From: an uncultured Subdoligranulum sp.
GTDB lineage: Bacteria > Bacillota > Clostridia > Oscillospirales > Ruminococcaceae
Direction of reading: 5' to 3'
NCBI RefSeq assembly: GCF_963931595.1
Contig: NZ_OZ007030.1
Coordinates: forward strand, 1,046,481-1,110,480
Length of the DNA stretch: 64,000 nucleotides
The notes under the pieces are model-generated. The model was given only the letters and a program-made list of their open reading frames with translations, did no database searches and had not been told where the DNA came from. This document shows positions 1 to 7,391 of this stretch, one piece after another. The position numbers were made by a program, and so were the translations under genes. Within the stretch, counting starts at the first letter, position 1, and each line of letters begins with the position of its first letter.

Positions 1-1
1 T

Positions 2-187
2 GCAGCCATTATCGGTGCCATTATCTATTACATGGTTATGACTTTCGTTCTGCGGCTGGGCCTGTCCACCGACGACCTCAAATTGCTCACGGCGCTGGTG
101 GTGGCAGTGTTCCTGACGGTGCCGTACTGGAAGAGTCGCTACTTTACGAAGCCGAGCGTCAAGAAGGGAGGAAAAAACAATGCTTGA
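2..187 (+). CDS. ABC transporter permease, C-terminal fragment (TrpXYZ / COG4120-like)
   Basis: This is an open frame running in from the left window edge and encoding 61 residues before a TGA stop. The visible part is a hydrophobic membrane segment (AAIIGAIIYYMVMTFVLRLG), a short polar stretch, a second hydrophobic segment (LLTALVVAVFLTV) and a basic tail. That is what the end of an ABC permease with a cytoplasmic C-terminus looks like. The stop lies 8 bases inside the next gene, an ATPase of the COG1101 family, which nearly always pairs with COG4120 permeases and a COG2984 binding protein. The substrate class (aromatic amino acids or other small organics) is inferred only from that partner. 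The N-terminal part lies outside the window. Confidence 0.75.
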   Translation, partial: AAIIGAIIYYMVMTFVLRLGLSTDDLKLLTALVVAVFLTVPYWKSRYFTKPSVKKGGKNNA

Positions 188-974
188 AATCAAAAATGTT
201 TATAAAACCTTCAACGCCGGCACGGTGAACGAAAAGGTGGCCCTGAACGGCCTGGATCTCAAACTGGAAGACGGAGATTTTGTGACGGTGATTGGCGGCA
301 ACGGCGCAGGCAAGTCCACCATGCTGAATGCGGTGGCGGGCGTATGGCCGATCGATATGGGCAAAATCATCATTGACGGAAAAGATGTGACACGCCTTTC
401 GGAGCACCAGCGTGCCAAATACATCGGCCGCGTGTTCCAGGACCCGATGATGGGGACCGCCGCTACCATGGGCATTGATGAAAACCTTGCCCTGGCGGCC
501 CGGCGCGGTATGGCGCGTACCCTTCGCGTGGGGATTACCAAAAAGGAACACGAGGAATATTACAAGCTGCTGCAGACCCTGGAACTGGGCTTGGAGGATC
601 GCATGACCAGCAAAGTGGGACTGCTCTCCGGCGGCCAGCGGCAGGCGGTCACCCTCTTGATGGCGACACTGAAAAAGCCCCGCCTGCTGCTGCTGGACGA
701 ACATACGGCGGCACTGGATCCTAAGACGGCCGCCAAAGTGCTGAGCCTGTCGGATAAGATTGTGCATGAAAACCATCTGACCACTTTGATGATCACGCAT
801 AATATGAAAGACGCCATTCGTTACGGGAATCGTCTGATCATGATGTACGAGGGCCGTGTGATTTATGATGTGCGCGGTGAGGAAAAGGCAAATCTGAAGG
901 TGAGTGATCTTCTCAAACGGTTTGAGCAGGTCAGTGACGGAGATTTTGCGAACGATCGGATGCTTTTGTCCTGA
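180..974 (+). CDS. ABC transporter ATP-binding protein (TrpZ / COG1101-like)
   Basis: This 264-residue ABC ATPase powers import through the permease encoded just upstream. It has a Walker A motif GGNGAGKS near residues 39-46, a Q-loop (GRVFQDP), the ABC signature LLSGGQRQAV near residue 155, a Walker B LLLLDEHTAALDP and the H-loop TLMITHN. The unusual DEHTAALDP Walker B ending and the overall sequence match the COG1101 ATPases of putative tryptophan/tyrosine importers rather than the polar amino acid family. The start overlaps the permease stop by 8 bases, indicating translational coupling, and GGGAGG lies 9-14 bases upstream. The gene is last in its operon; a hairpin follows 10 bases after the stop. 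The substrate cannot be read from the ATPase. Confidence 0.88.
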   Translation: MLEIKNVYKTFNAGTVNEKVALNGLDLKLEDGDFVTVIGGNGAGKSTMLNAVAGVWPIDMGKIIIDGKDVTRLSEHQRAKYIGRVFQDPMMGTAATMGIDENLALAARRGMARTLRVGITKKEHEEYYKLLQTLELGLEDRMTSKVGLLSGGQRQAVTLLMATLKKPRLLLLDEHTAALDPKTAAKVLSLSDKIVHENHLTTLMITHNMKDAIRYGNRLIMMYEGRVIYDVRGEEKANLKVSDLLKRFEQVSDGDFANDRMLLS

Positions 975-984
975 ACTTTTTGAA

Positions 985-1013
985 AAGGGCCGGCTGTTTC
1001 AGCCGGCCCTTAT
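985..1013 (+). terminator. Rho-independent terminator after the ABC operon
   Basis: An 11-bp perfect stem, AAGGGCCGGCT pairing with AGCCGGCCCTT around a GTTTC loop, sits 11 bases past the ATPase stop. The T-tract behind it is short and interrupted (TATCTGTT), so termination may be partial. Confidence 0.75.
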
Positions 1014-1054
1014 CTGTTATAGTTTTGTAATCCGTTACATTTTTGAGAAATCTG

Positions 1055-1083
1055 TATTCAAAACAAGGTTTTTATGATATAAT
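1055..1083 (+). promoter_or_regulatory. Sigma-A promoter (extended -10) for the pseudo-SGNH gene
   Basis: TATAAT at 1078-1083 is preceded by TG at 1075-1076, giving an extended -10. The hexamer 17 bases upstream (TATTCA, 1055-1060) is a poor -35, as often tolerated with an extended -10. It lies 72 bases before the proposed ATG. Confidence 0.55.
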
Positions 1084-1154
1084 GGCTATGTTTATACTAG
1101 GTGGTGTATGGCTTAGGGCATCCCACATTCTATCCAAGGAGGTCACGGTTACCG

Positions 1155-2837
1155 ATGAGCCGTAAAAAGTCCCATACCGCGTCCGGTCTCAGTCCTATCC
1201 AACGCAAAGCGTGTATTGTGTTGGCTGTGTGCATACTGGCTGTGATTGCCAGTTTTGTGGTGGCCTGGATTCTTCCCCAGAGTATTGGCGGAAAGGACGC
1301 TTATGATTCGAACCTCTATCCGCTGGATACCAGTTTGGGGGCCATTCTGACAGACAATTCTGCTGATGATTCCTACATCACTTCCAGTCTGTTTGTGGGG
1401 GATCGCACGGCCACGTCGCTGCAAAAAGACGGGCGCATTACACTGGATCAGTTTGCCGGGAAAGAGGATCTGAAAATTTCCAATTTCCTGAAGGAAAGCT
1501 GTGTGGCGTTTCAGGACGATGCCAACACCTATACGATTCCGCAGGCCATTGCCAAAATGAAGGCACGCCGTGTATATGTTATGATCGGCAGCAATGATGT
1601 GGATGGATCTGTGACCGTCGACGAGTTTATGAATGACTATAAGCAGGCAATGCAGAACATCAAAAACTCCTATTCCTATGCTGATCTGATTGCCTGCGCC
1701 ATTCCGCCGGTTACGCAGGACAGCGAGAATGCCGCACAAACCCAGACTTATATCGATCAGTTTAACCAGTCCATTGCGGCGGCATGCGAGGAAATGGGAT
1801 ACAAGTATCTCAACCTTGCCGAAATTCTGAAAAACGACAAGGGCTATGCCGAGGAAAGCTATGTGGATACCTCTTCGGGTGGCCTGAATGCCGCTGGGGC
1901 GAGTGCAGTGCTGGAGTACGTGAAGTCGCATGCCTATCAGACGGATGACACACGCCCGGACACCAATGACATCCCCAAACGGGCGGCGCAGGCCTCCGGC
2001 GAAGCCACCAGCAGCGCTTCCCCGACGCCCTCTGCGACGCCGGCAAAATATACCGCCAACTATGTTGTGGAAAATTCTGCAAGGGGCACATTGACGGGCA
2101 ATGGCAAGACGGGTGTGACCAGCCTGGAAATTCAGGCTGGGTCCGGAGAGCAGATTAGCGTCACGGCTGTGCCTGCCGAAGGATATACCTTCTACAAGTG
2201 GAGCGACGGTGTTACCGACGCAACCCGCTACGATGTCATGAAAAAGGACATCTCTGTAACGGCGATGTTCCATGATGCCCGGGTGGAGCTTACGCTGGAC
2301 CGTGGCGATACGACCATCAAGAAAGGGGAAAGCCTTTCCATCACGGCTACCGTAAAGCTGGGCGGAAAGAGCTATGAAAACAGCAATGTCCAGTGGTCCG
2401 TCAACGATGAGCTGCAGCAGAACGGCGGTACCTTCACCTTTACGCCGGGGGATGCCGGCAGCTATGTGGTACGCGCCGGCATTGAAATCAACGGTACCTT
2501 CTCCACGGCGCAGATTACTGTGACCGTACAGTCTGATCCGACTGCCATCAGCATCAGCGGCACCAGCACCATCACCGCGGGCGGCAGCACCACGCTGAAC
2601 GCCAGCGTGCAGAACAAGCAGGGGGACGTGAACTGGACCTGTGATGAGACCTCCTGGAAGGCAACCGGTGATCAGGTGACGTTTACGGCCAATCAGGAGG
2701 GAACCTACCATATCCGTGCCACCAACAATGGCGCAGAGGCGGTGTTTGAACTGCGTGTGTCCGCGGCTCCTACGCCGACGCCCACACAAGCGCCCACCCC
2801 GACGCCCACGCCGCCAGCGGAAACAGCAACGCAGTAA
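1155..2837 (+). CDS. Exported SGNH-hydrolase-like protein (catalytic residues lost) with InlB-type and Ig-like repeats
   Basis: This encodes a 560-residue surface or secreted protein. ATG at 1155 is preferred because AAGGAGGT (1136-1143) sits 11 bases before it. Residues 1-20 are polar and basic and are followed by one membrane segment (ACIVLAVCILAVIASFVVAW), so the protein is probably membrane-anchored with an external C-terminus. Residues 75-265 resemble the SGNH/GDSL fold: block I LFVGDRT at about 80-85 and block III IGSND at 144-148. The usual GDSRT serine is absent (GD is followed directly by RT) and the C-terminal D-x-x-H block reads GGLN (242-245), so it is probably not an active esterase. 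Residues about 315-390 resemble a divergent InlB B-repeat, followed by two Ig-like domains and a Thr-Pro tail. Its binding target is unknown. Confidence 0.72.
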   Translation: MSRKKSHTASGLSPIQRKACIVLAVCILAVIASFVVAWILPQSIGGKDAYDSNLYPLDTSLGAILTDNSADDSYITSSLFVGDRTATSLQKDGRITLDQFAGKEDLKISNFLKESCVAFQDDANTYTIPQAIAKMKARRVYVMIGSNDVDGSVTVDEFMNDYKQAMQNIKNSYSYADLIACAIPPVTQDSENAAQTQTYIDQFNQSIAAACEEMGYKYLNLAEILKNDKGYAEESYVDTSSGGLNAAGASAVLEYVKSHAYQTDDTRPDTNDIPKRAAQASGEATSSASPTPSATPAKYTANYVVENSARGTLTGNGKTGVTSLEIQAGSGEQISVTAVPAEGYTFYKWSDGVTDATRYDVMKKDISVTAMFHDARVELTLDRGDTTIKKGESLSITATVKLGGKSYENSNVQWSVNDELQQNGGTFTFTPGDAGSYVVRAGIEINGTFSTAQITVTVQSDPTAISISGTSTITAGGSTTLNASVQNKQGDVNWTCDETSWKATGDQVTFTANQEGTYHIRATNNGAEAVFELRVSAAPTPTPTQAPTPTPTPPAETATQ

Positions 2838-2875
2838 ACCCGAAATGCCTTTGAACGTAAGGAAAGGAAAGCAAG

Positions 2876-3625
2876 ATGGCCATTTATACGTGTGTTCTTC
2901 TGGACGTGGATAATACGCTTCTGGATTTTGATGCGGCAGAGCGTCAGGCTGTGACCGATATGCTGGCGGAGTATGAACTGCCCCATGACGGACAGGCGTA
3001 TGAGGTGTATCACAAGGTAAATCGGGAACTCTGGGATGCCCTGGCCAAGGGAAAACTCAACAAGACAAAACTGTTCCAGATTCGGTTCCAGCGCTTTATG
3101 CAGGCCATGGAGCTGCCGGACAATGGCAAAAGCCATGCCATGAATGACCGCTATGAAGAACTGCTGGCCACCCACGCGGATCTGATTCCCGGAGCGCTGA
3201 ATGCTTTGGAGGAATTGGGAGAGGTGGCGACGCTGGCAACCGTTTCCAATGGTGCGCTGGCCGTACAGCAGGCACGGATCCGGGATTCCGGTGTGGAGCG
3301 GTACATGGACGGCATTTACATTTCCGAAAAAGTGGGCGCGGCCAAACCGGCGGCGAAGCTGTTTGAACATGTGCTGAAGGACCTGGGGATCAGCAATCGA
3401 AGCCGTGTGCTTATGGTGGGTGATGATCTGCTGGCGGATATCAAGGGCGGTCAAAATGCCGGGCTGGATACCTGTTGGGTCAATTTCAGAAATGAGGAAA
3501 ATAAAACGGATATTCATCCGAAATATGAGGTTCACTCCTATGAGGAACTGTATAAGATCGTGATGGAACCGGAAGAACTGGAAAATATTGGCGTGCGCAA
3601 CCGCCGCCACAGCAACGAAGCCTGA
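2876..3625 (+). CDS. HAD-superfamily hydrolase, YjjG-type nucleotidase
   Basis: This 249-residue HAD subfamily IA phosphatase probably hydrolyses noncanonical pyrimidine nucleoside monophosphates, as YjjG does in Escherichia coli. It shows all four HAD motifs: the nucleophile motif DVDNTLLDF near residues 10-18, ATVSNG near 120, the lysine in EKVGAAKP near 154 and the acidic motif MVGDDLLADIKGG near 180. The cap between motifs I and II is helical, as expected. The start ATG follows GGAAAGGAAAG. The gene lies between the SGNH-like protein and the ABC-F ATPase, with a terminator-like hairpin 28 bases after its stop. Substrate assignment rests on family resemblance only. Confidence 0.82.
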   Translation: MAIYTCVLLDVDNTLLDFDAAERQAVTDMLAEYELPHDGQAYEVYHKVNRELWDALAKGKLNKTKLFQIRFQRFMQAMELPDNGKSHAMNDRYEELLATHADLIPGALNALEELGEVATLATVSNGALAVQQARIRDSGVERYMDGIYISEKVGAAKPAAKLFEHVLKDLGISNRSRVLMVGDDLLADIKGGQNAGLDTCWVNFRNEENKTDIHPKYEVHSYEELYKIVMEPEELENIGVRNRRHSNEA

Positions 3626-3653
3626 ATACGCTTGCGAAGCGGCTCGGGCCAAG

Positions 3654-3689
3654 TGCCGCTGCTTTGCAAACAAGGCAGCGGCATCTTTT
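3654..3689 (+). terminator. Terminator or attenuator hairpin just upstream of the ABC-F gene
   Basis: TGCCGCTGCTTTG (3654-3666) pairs with CAAGGCAGCGGCA (3671-3683), 13 bp with one G-U pair, around a CAAA loop and followed by TCTTTTG. It ends 27 bases before the ABC-F ATG, so it could end the HAD transcript or act as an attenuator for the ABC-F gene. Confidence 0.65.
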
Positions 3690-3716
3690 GAGAAGAGGGG
3701 AACAGGGAAAACCGTT

Positions 3717-5606
3717 ATGCTGCTGGAACTGCAAGAATTGGGAAAAAGTTTTGGCGAACATGAAGTTCTGGAAAATGTCAATGCCAGTGTGGAGCGCGGC
3801 GACAGGATCGGAATCATTGGCGCCAACGGAACGGGTAAGACGACGCTTCTTCGGATTCTGTACGGGGAAACCTTGCCGGATGCGGGAACGGCCGCGTTTG
3901 GCAATGGCGTGACTTGCGGATATCTGGAGCAGAACGCCCACTTGGATCCAAACCTGGATGTGTACGGAACGATGCGTCTGGCCTTTACGCCGGCCCTGGA
4001 AGCCATGCAGAAGCTGGAGACGCTGCAGAAAAAATTGGCACAGGAACCGGAAAATACGCAGGTCCAGGAAGAAATCAATCATTGTAACGCAGTGGTTGAC
4101 GCCATGGATGCTTACCAGATGGACACCCAGATCAAGAAAGTCCTCAACGGTATGGGATTCCCTTCCGAAACCTGGGAAAAACCGGCAGGTGTGCTTTCCG
4201 GCGGTGAACAGACGCGTCTGCGCCTGGCAAGACTGTTGCTGGAGCGCCCGGACCTGCTGATTCTGGACGAGCCCACCAACCATCTGGACATTGAGACAAT
4301 GGATTGGCTGGAAGAATATCTTAAGGCCTACCGGGGGGCGGTCCTGGTAGTCAGCCATGACCGGTATTTCCTTGACGCAGTCTGTACAAAGATCTGGGAA
4401 CTGCGGGGCAAAACCATTCAGACCTACCGGGGCAATTATTCTTCCTATCTGCCGCAGCGTCAGGCGGCGGACGAGCGTCAGCAGAAAATGCACGACGCAG
4501 CGGTGGAAAAGGCGGCCAAATTGCAGGAGTATATCGACCGCAATCTGGTACGCGCCTCCACGACCAAGATGGCCCAGAGCCGCCGGAAGCAGCTGGAAAA
4601 ACTGGAAATTGTGGATGCACCCACCGCGGAAGCGTGGGAGCTGAATTTTAGGTTCGAGTACGACATTGAACCCTATGGCGAATTGGTCATCATGAAGAAT
4701 CTGACCGTTCGGATCGGAGAACGGTCGTTGATCGATGGACTGGATTACACGGTTCATCGCGGTGATAAGCTGATCATTGCAGGACCGAACGGCACAGGCA
4801 AATCCACGCTGCTGCAGGTTCTGGACGGAAAACGGCGCCCTTCCGGCGGCATGGTCCGAATGGGGAGCGGAGCCAAACCGGGCATCTTTACCCAGCAACA
4901 GGCGCGCCGTGCAGGCCGGGTCATTGATGCTATCTGGAATCAGTATCCGCGTTTTACAGAGCTGGAAGTTCGCAGCCATCTGGCCCGGTTCGGATATCGG
5001 GGCGAGGATGTGTTCAAAGACTGTGCACAGCTGTCTGGCGGAGAACTGGCTCGCCTGCGTTTTGCGGAACTGGCGCTGGAACGCCCCAATCTTATGTTTC
5101 TGGATGAGCCCACCAACCATCTGGACATCTACATGCGGGAAAGTTTGACCCAGGCCCTGTCGGCATATACAGGTACCTTGTTGCTGGTAACCCATGACCG
5201 GTATCTGATGCAGACGCTTGGTTGCCCGATTCTGTACCTGGAAAATGGCAAGGCTACCTTCTATCGTGATTTTGCAGCGTTCAGAAACCGCAACGCCGGC
5301 CCTGTCCCGGAGAAGGAGAAGGCGGCAGAACCTGTCAAGCGCCAGGCCTATGGAAAAGAGCAGCGCAAACGCCGCGCAGAGGTGCGGGCCCGCTTGAAAG
5401 CGGTGGAGACGGAAATCGAGGATCTGGGCGCCCATATTGTGGAACTGGAGAATGAAATCAACGATCCACAGGTTTTGCGGGATCATTTGCTGCTGCGCGA
5501 CAAGTGCGATGAGCTGGATGATACACGTTTCCACCAGCAGGAACTCTATGACGAATGGGAAAAGCTGGCGGAGGAACAGGAACAACTGGAAGCAGACGAT
5601 GAGTAA
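3717..5606 (+). CDS. ABC-F family ribosome-associated ATPase (YdiF/Uup-like)
   Basis: This 629-residue cytoplasmic protein has two ABC domains and no membrane segment, the ABC-F layout. The first Walker A is GANGTGKT near residues 37-44 and the second GPNGTGKS near 360. Both signatures (LSGGEQTRLRLARLLLERP and LSGGELARLRFAELALERP) and both DEPTNHLDI Walker B motifs are intact. The inter-domain linker near residues 240-320 is the charged P-site tRNA-interaction motif, and a coiled-coil C-terminal extension (about 540-625) resembles YdiF/Uup rather than the short EttA type. ABC-F proteins bind the ribosomal E site and rescue stalled translation; some give antibiotic resistance. The start ATG at 3717 matches the family N-terminus (LLELQELGKSFG). 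A hairpin lies directly upstream. Confidence 0.9.
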   Translation: MLLELQELGKSFGEHEVLENVNASVERGDRIGIIGANGTGKTTLLRILYGETLPDAGTAAFGNGVTCGYLEQNAHLDPNLDVYGTMRLAFTPALEAMQKLETLQKKLAQEPENTQVQEEINHCNAVVDAMDAYQMDTQIKKVLNGMGFPSETWEKPAGVLSGGEQTRLRLARLLLERPDLLILDEPTNHLDIETMDWLEEYLKAYRGAVLVVSHDRYFLDAVCTKIWELRGKTIQTYRGNYSSYLPQRQAADERQQKMHDAAVEKAAKLQEYIDRNLVRASTTKMAQSRRKQLEKLEIVDAPTAEAWELNFRFEYDIEPYGELVIMKNLTVRIGERSLIDGLDYTVHRGDKLIIAGPNGTGKSTLLQVLDGKRRPSGGMVRMGSGAKPGIFTQQQARRAGRVIDAIWNQYPRFTELEVRSHLARFGYRGEDVFKDCAQLSGGELARLRFAELALERPNLMFLDEPTNHLDIYMRESLTQALSAYTGTLLLVTHDRYLMQTLGCPILYLENGKATFYRDFAAFRNRNAGPVPEKEKAAEPVKRQAYGKEQRKRRAEVRARLKAVETEIEDLGAHIVELENEINDPQVLRDHLLLRDKCDELDDTRFHQQELYDEWEKLAEEQEQLEADDE

Positions 5607-5626
5607 GGCGGTTACCGTTCTGTAAC

Positions 5627-5654
5627 TTGTATTCTGATAAAAACGCGTTATACT
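5627..5654 (+). promoter_or_regulatory. Sigma-A promoter of the surface-glycan operon
   Basis: TTGTAT (5627-5632) and TATACT (5649-5654) are separated by 16 bases. The promoter lies directly after the ABC-F stop and about 80 bases before the first glycan gene. Confidence 0.65.
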
Positions 5655-5678
5655 AAATCTTATGTATGGATAAAGAAA

Positions 5679-5709
5679 AATGTGTGTGTGCCCGGGTCAC
5701 ACGCACATT
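5679..5709 (+). promoter_or_regulatory. Long leader hairpin in the 5' UTR of the glycan operon
   Basis: AATGTGTGTGTG (5679-5690) pairs with CACACGCACATT (5698-5709), 12 bp with one G-U, around the loop CCCGGGT. There is no T-tract after it. It lies between the promoter and the ribosome binding site, so it is a leader structure rather than a terminator; its role is unknown. Confidence 0.5.
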
Positions 5710-5734
5710 GCTGTAACGAGGCGGGGAGACCACT

Positions 5735-6505
5735 TTGCAAACGACCATTATTATTGCCACGCATAAACCGTATTGGGTGCCGGACGATCCCATGTATCTT
5801 CCGGTACAGATGGGGCATGCAATTCATCCGGCGATTGGCTATATCGGGGATGATACCGGCGAAAATATTTCGGAGCGGAACGCGAATTTCTGCGAACTGA
5901 CGGGCCTGTACTGGGCTGCTCATAACATTGATTCCGATTACATTGGAATCGTGCATTACCGTCGTTATTTCGGAAGCCGCAAGAAGTGTATCTTTGCCCC
6001 CAAAAAAGAGCGTGTCATCGGTCATGAAGAGCTGGGCACGATTCTGGCCACCACCAACGTGGTTCTGCCGAAGGAACGGCACTATTTTATCGAGACCAAT
6101 TATACCCAGTATATTCATGCCCACCACAAACAGGATCTGACAGTTACCCGTTCCATTATTGAGCGCAAATGCCCGGAATATCTTCCTGCGTACGACTTGT
6201 ATATGTCGAAAACCCACGGGCACCATTTCAATATGTTCGTGATGAAGCGGGAACTGCTGTGCCATTACTGCACATGGCTGTTTGACATCCTGTTTGAACT
6301 GGAACGGGAACTGGATATGACAGGGTATTCCGACAATGACCGGCGCGTGTTCGGCTTTGTGAGTGAGCGTTTGCTGGATGCCTGGCTGATGACGAATAAC
6401 ATTAGTTATGAAGAACTGGATGTTGTATATATGGAACACCAAAACTGGCTGCACAAGGGCGGTGCGTTTTTGAAGCGCAAGTTCTTCCCCAATAACCATG
6501 AATAA
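5735..6505 (+). CDS. DUF4422 family glycosyltransferase-like protein
   Basis: This 256-residue protein of the DUF4422 family is found in capsular and exopolysaccharide clusters and is usually regarded as a glycosyltransferase. The N-terminus IIIATHKPYWVPDD is typical, as are the GLYWAAHN, IGIVHYRRYF, NMFVMKRELLCHYC and RVFGFVSERLLDAWL segments. The start is TTG at 5735, supported by GGGGAG six bases upstream; no ATG precedes the conserved N-terminus. It is the first gene of the glycan operon and overlaps the next gene by 8 bases. The sugar donor and acceptor cannot be deduced. Confidence 0.85.
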   Translation: MQTTIIIATHKPYWVPDDPMYLPVQMGHAIHPAIGYIGDDTGENISERNANFCELTGLYWAAHNIDSDYIGIVHYRRYFGSRKKCIFAPKKERVIGHEELGTILATTNVVLPKERHYFIETNYTQYIHAHHKQDLTVTRSIIERKCPEYLPAYDLYMSKTHGHHFNMFVMKRELLCHYCTWLFDILFELERELDMTGYSDNDRRVFGFVSERLLDAWLMTNNISYEELDVVYMEHQNWLHKGGAFLKRKFFPNNHE

Positions 6506-7391
6506 GCCGATGCGTTTGGCTGCGGTGGTCGTGACCTACAACCGCGTGGCGCTGCTGCAGCAATGTCTGCGGGCGTTGGAAGAGCAGACCATGCCTCTGA
6601 CGGCAATCTGGGTCATTGACAACGCCAGTACGGACGGTACGGCGGATACTGTGAGTGCCATGGGGCTGGAAAACCTGATTTATCGGAATACGGGACGGAA
6701 CCTGGGCGGTGCCGGCGGGTTTGCTTATGGAATCAGGGAAGCAGCAGAGGCGGGATATGACGCGTTATGGGTGATGGATGACGACACCATCCCGGAAAGA
6801 GCGGCCCTGGAATGTCTGGTGCAAGCGGACGAAAACCTCCAGGGCGATTATGGCTGGTTGTCCAGCCGGGCGTTGGCGCCTGATGGCACCGATCAGCCCA
6901 TGAACCGCCAGCGGGCCACGCCCTACCGGGATATCCCCGATTACGAGGAAACCGAGATTCCAGCGGTCATGGCAAGTTTTGTTTCGCTGTTTTTGCCGGT
7001 TGAGTCGGTACGCCGGTACGGTTTGCCGATTGCGGAATTCTTTATCTGGTCGGACGACTGGGAATACACGCGGCGTATTTCGAGAGAAAAGCTGTGTTAT
7101 GTTGTACCGGAAAGTCGTGTGGTCCATGCGATGCAGAATCCGGGAACTGTCAATATCGCCACAGATGTGCCCACGCGGTGGGAGAGATATCATTACTTTT
7201 ACCGCAATGATGTGGTGCTGTACCGCCGGGAAGGCCTGATTGGATGGCTCTGGCTGCTGGCAAAGGATCTGTGGCACACGGTGCAGGTGATCCAGGACCC
7301 GCGGGGACAGCGCAGAGCGAGAATTTGTACGATCTGGAAGGGCTTTTGGGAAGGAATGCATTTTTTCCCGGAGACCAAGTATTTGTCATGA
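6498..7391 (+). CDS. Glycosyltransferase family 2, rhamnosyl/galactofuranosyl-transferase type
   Basis: This 297-residue GT-A enzyme probably adds a sugar to a growing surface glycan on the cytoplasmic face. It has the N-terminal nucleotide-binding strand AAVVVTYNR, the acidic pair in VIDNAST, the glycine-rich NLGGAGGFAYG, a metal-binding DxD-type MDDD at residues 93-96 and a catalytic acidic motif WSDDWEYTRR near 176-185. This motif set is typical of COG1216/GlfT2-like transferases that use dTDP-rhamnose or UDP-galactofuranose. The start overlaps the upstream gene by 8 bases with little Shine-Dalgarno, suggesting coupling. The stop overlaps the next start in an ATGA. Donor sugar is inferred only at family level. 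Confidence 0.85.
   Translation: MNKPMRLAAVVVTYNRVALLQQCLRALEEQTMPLTAIWVIDNASTDGTADTVSAMGLENLIYRNTGRNLGGAGGFAYGIREAAEAGYDALWVMDDDTIPERAALECLVQADENLQGDYGWLSSRALAPDGTDQPMNRQRATPYRDIPDYEETEIPAVMASFVSLFLPVESVRRYGLPIAEFFIWSDDWEYTRRISREKLCYVVPESRVVHAMQNPGTVNIATDVPTRWERYHYFYRNDVVLYRREGLIGWLWLLAKDLWHTVQVIQDPRGQRRARICTIWKGFWEGMHFFPETKYLS

Noticed and set aside
2770..2837. Thr-Pro repeats at the end of the SGNH-like protein as a DNA tandem repeat of interest
   Set aside because: It is a short, ordinary proline-threonine linker at the C-terminus, without a precise DNA repeat unit long enough to suggest variation.
3486..5585. 699-codon minus-strand frame opposite the ABC-F gene
   Set aside because: Antisense shadow of a strongly conserved gene; no ribosome binding site or recognisable domain.
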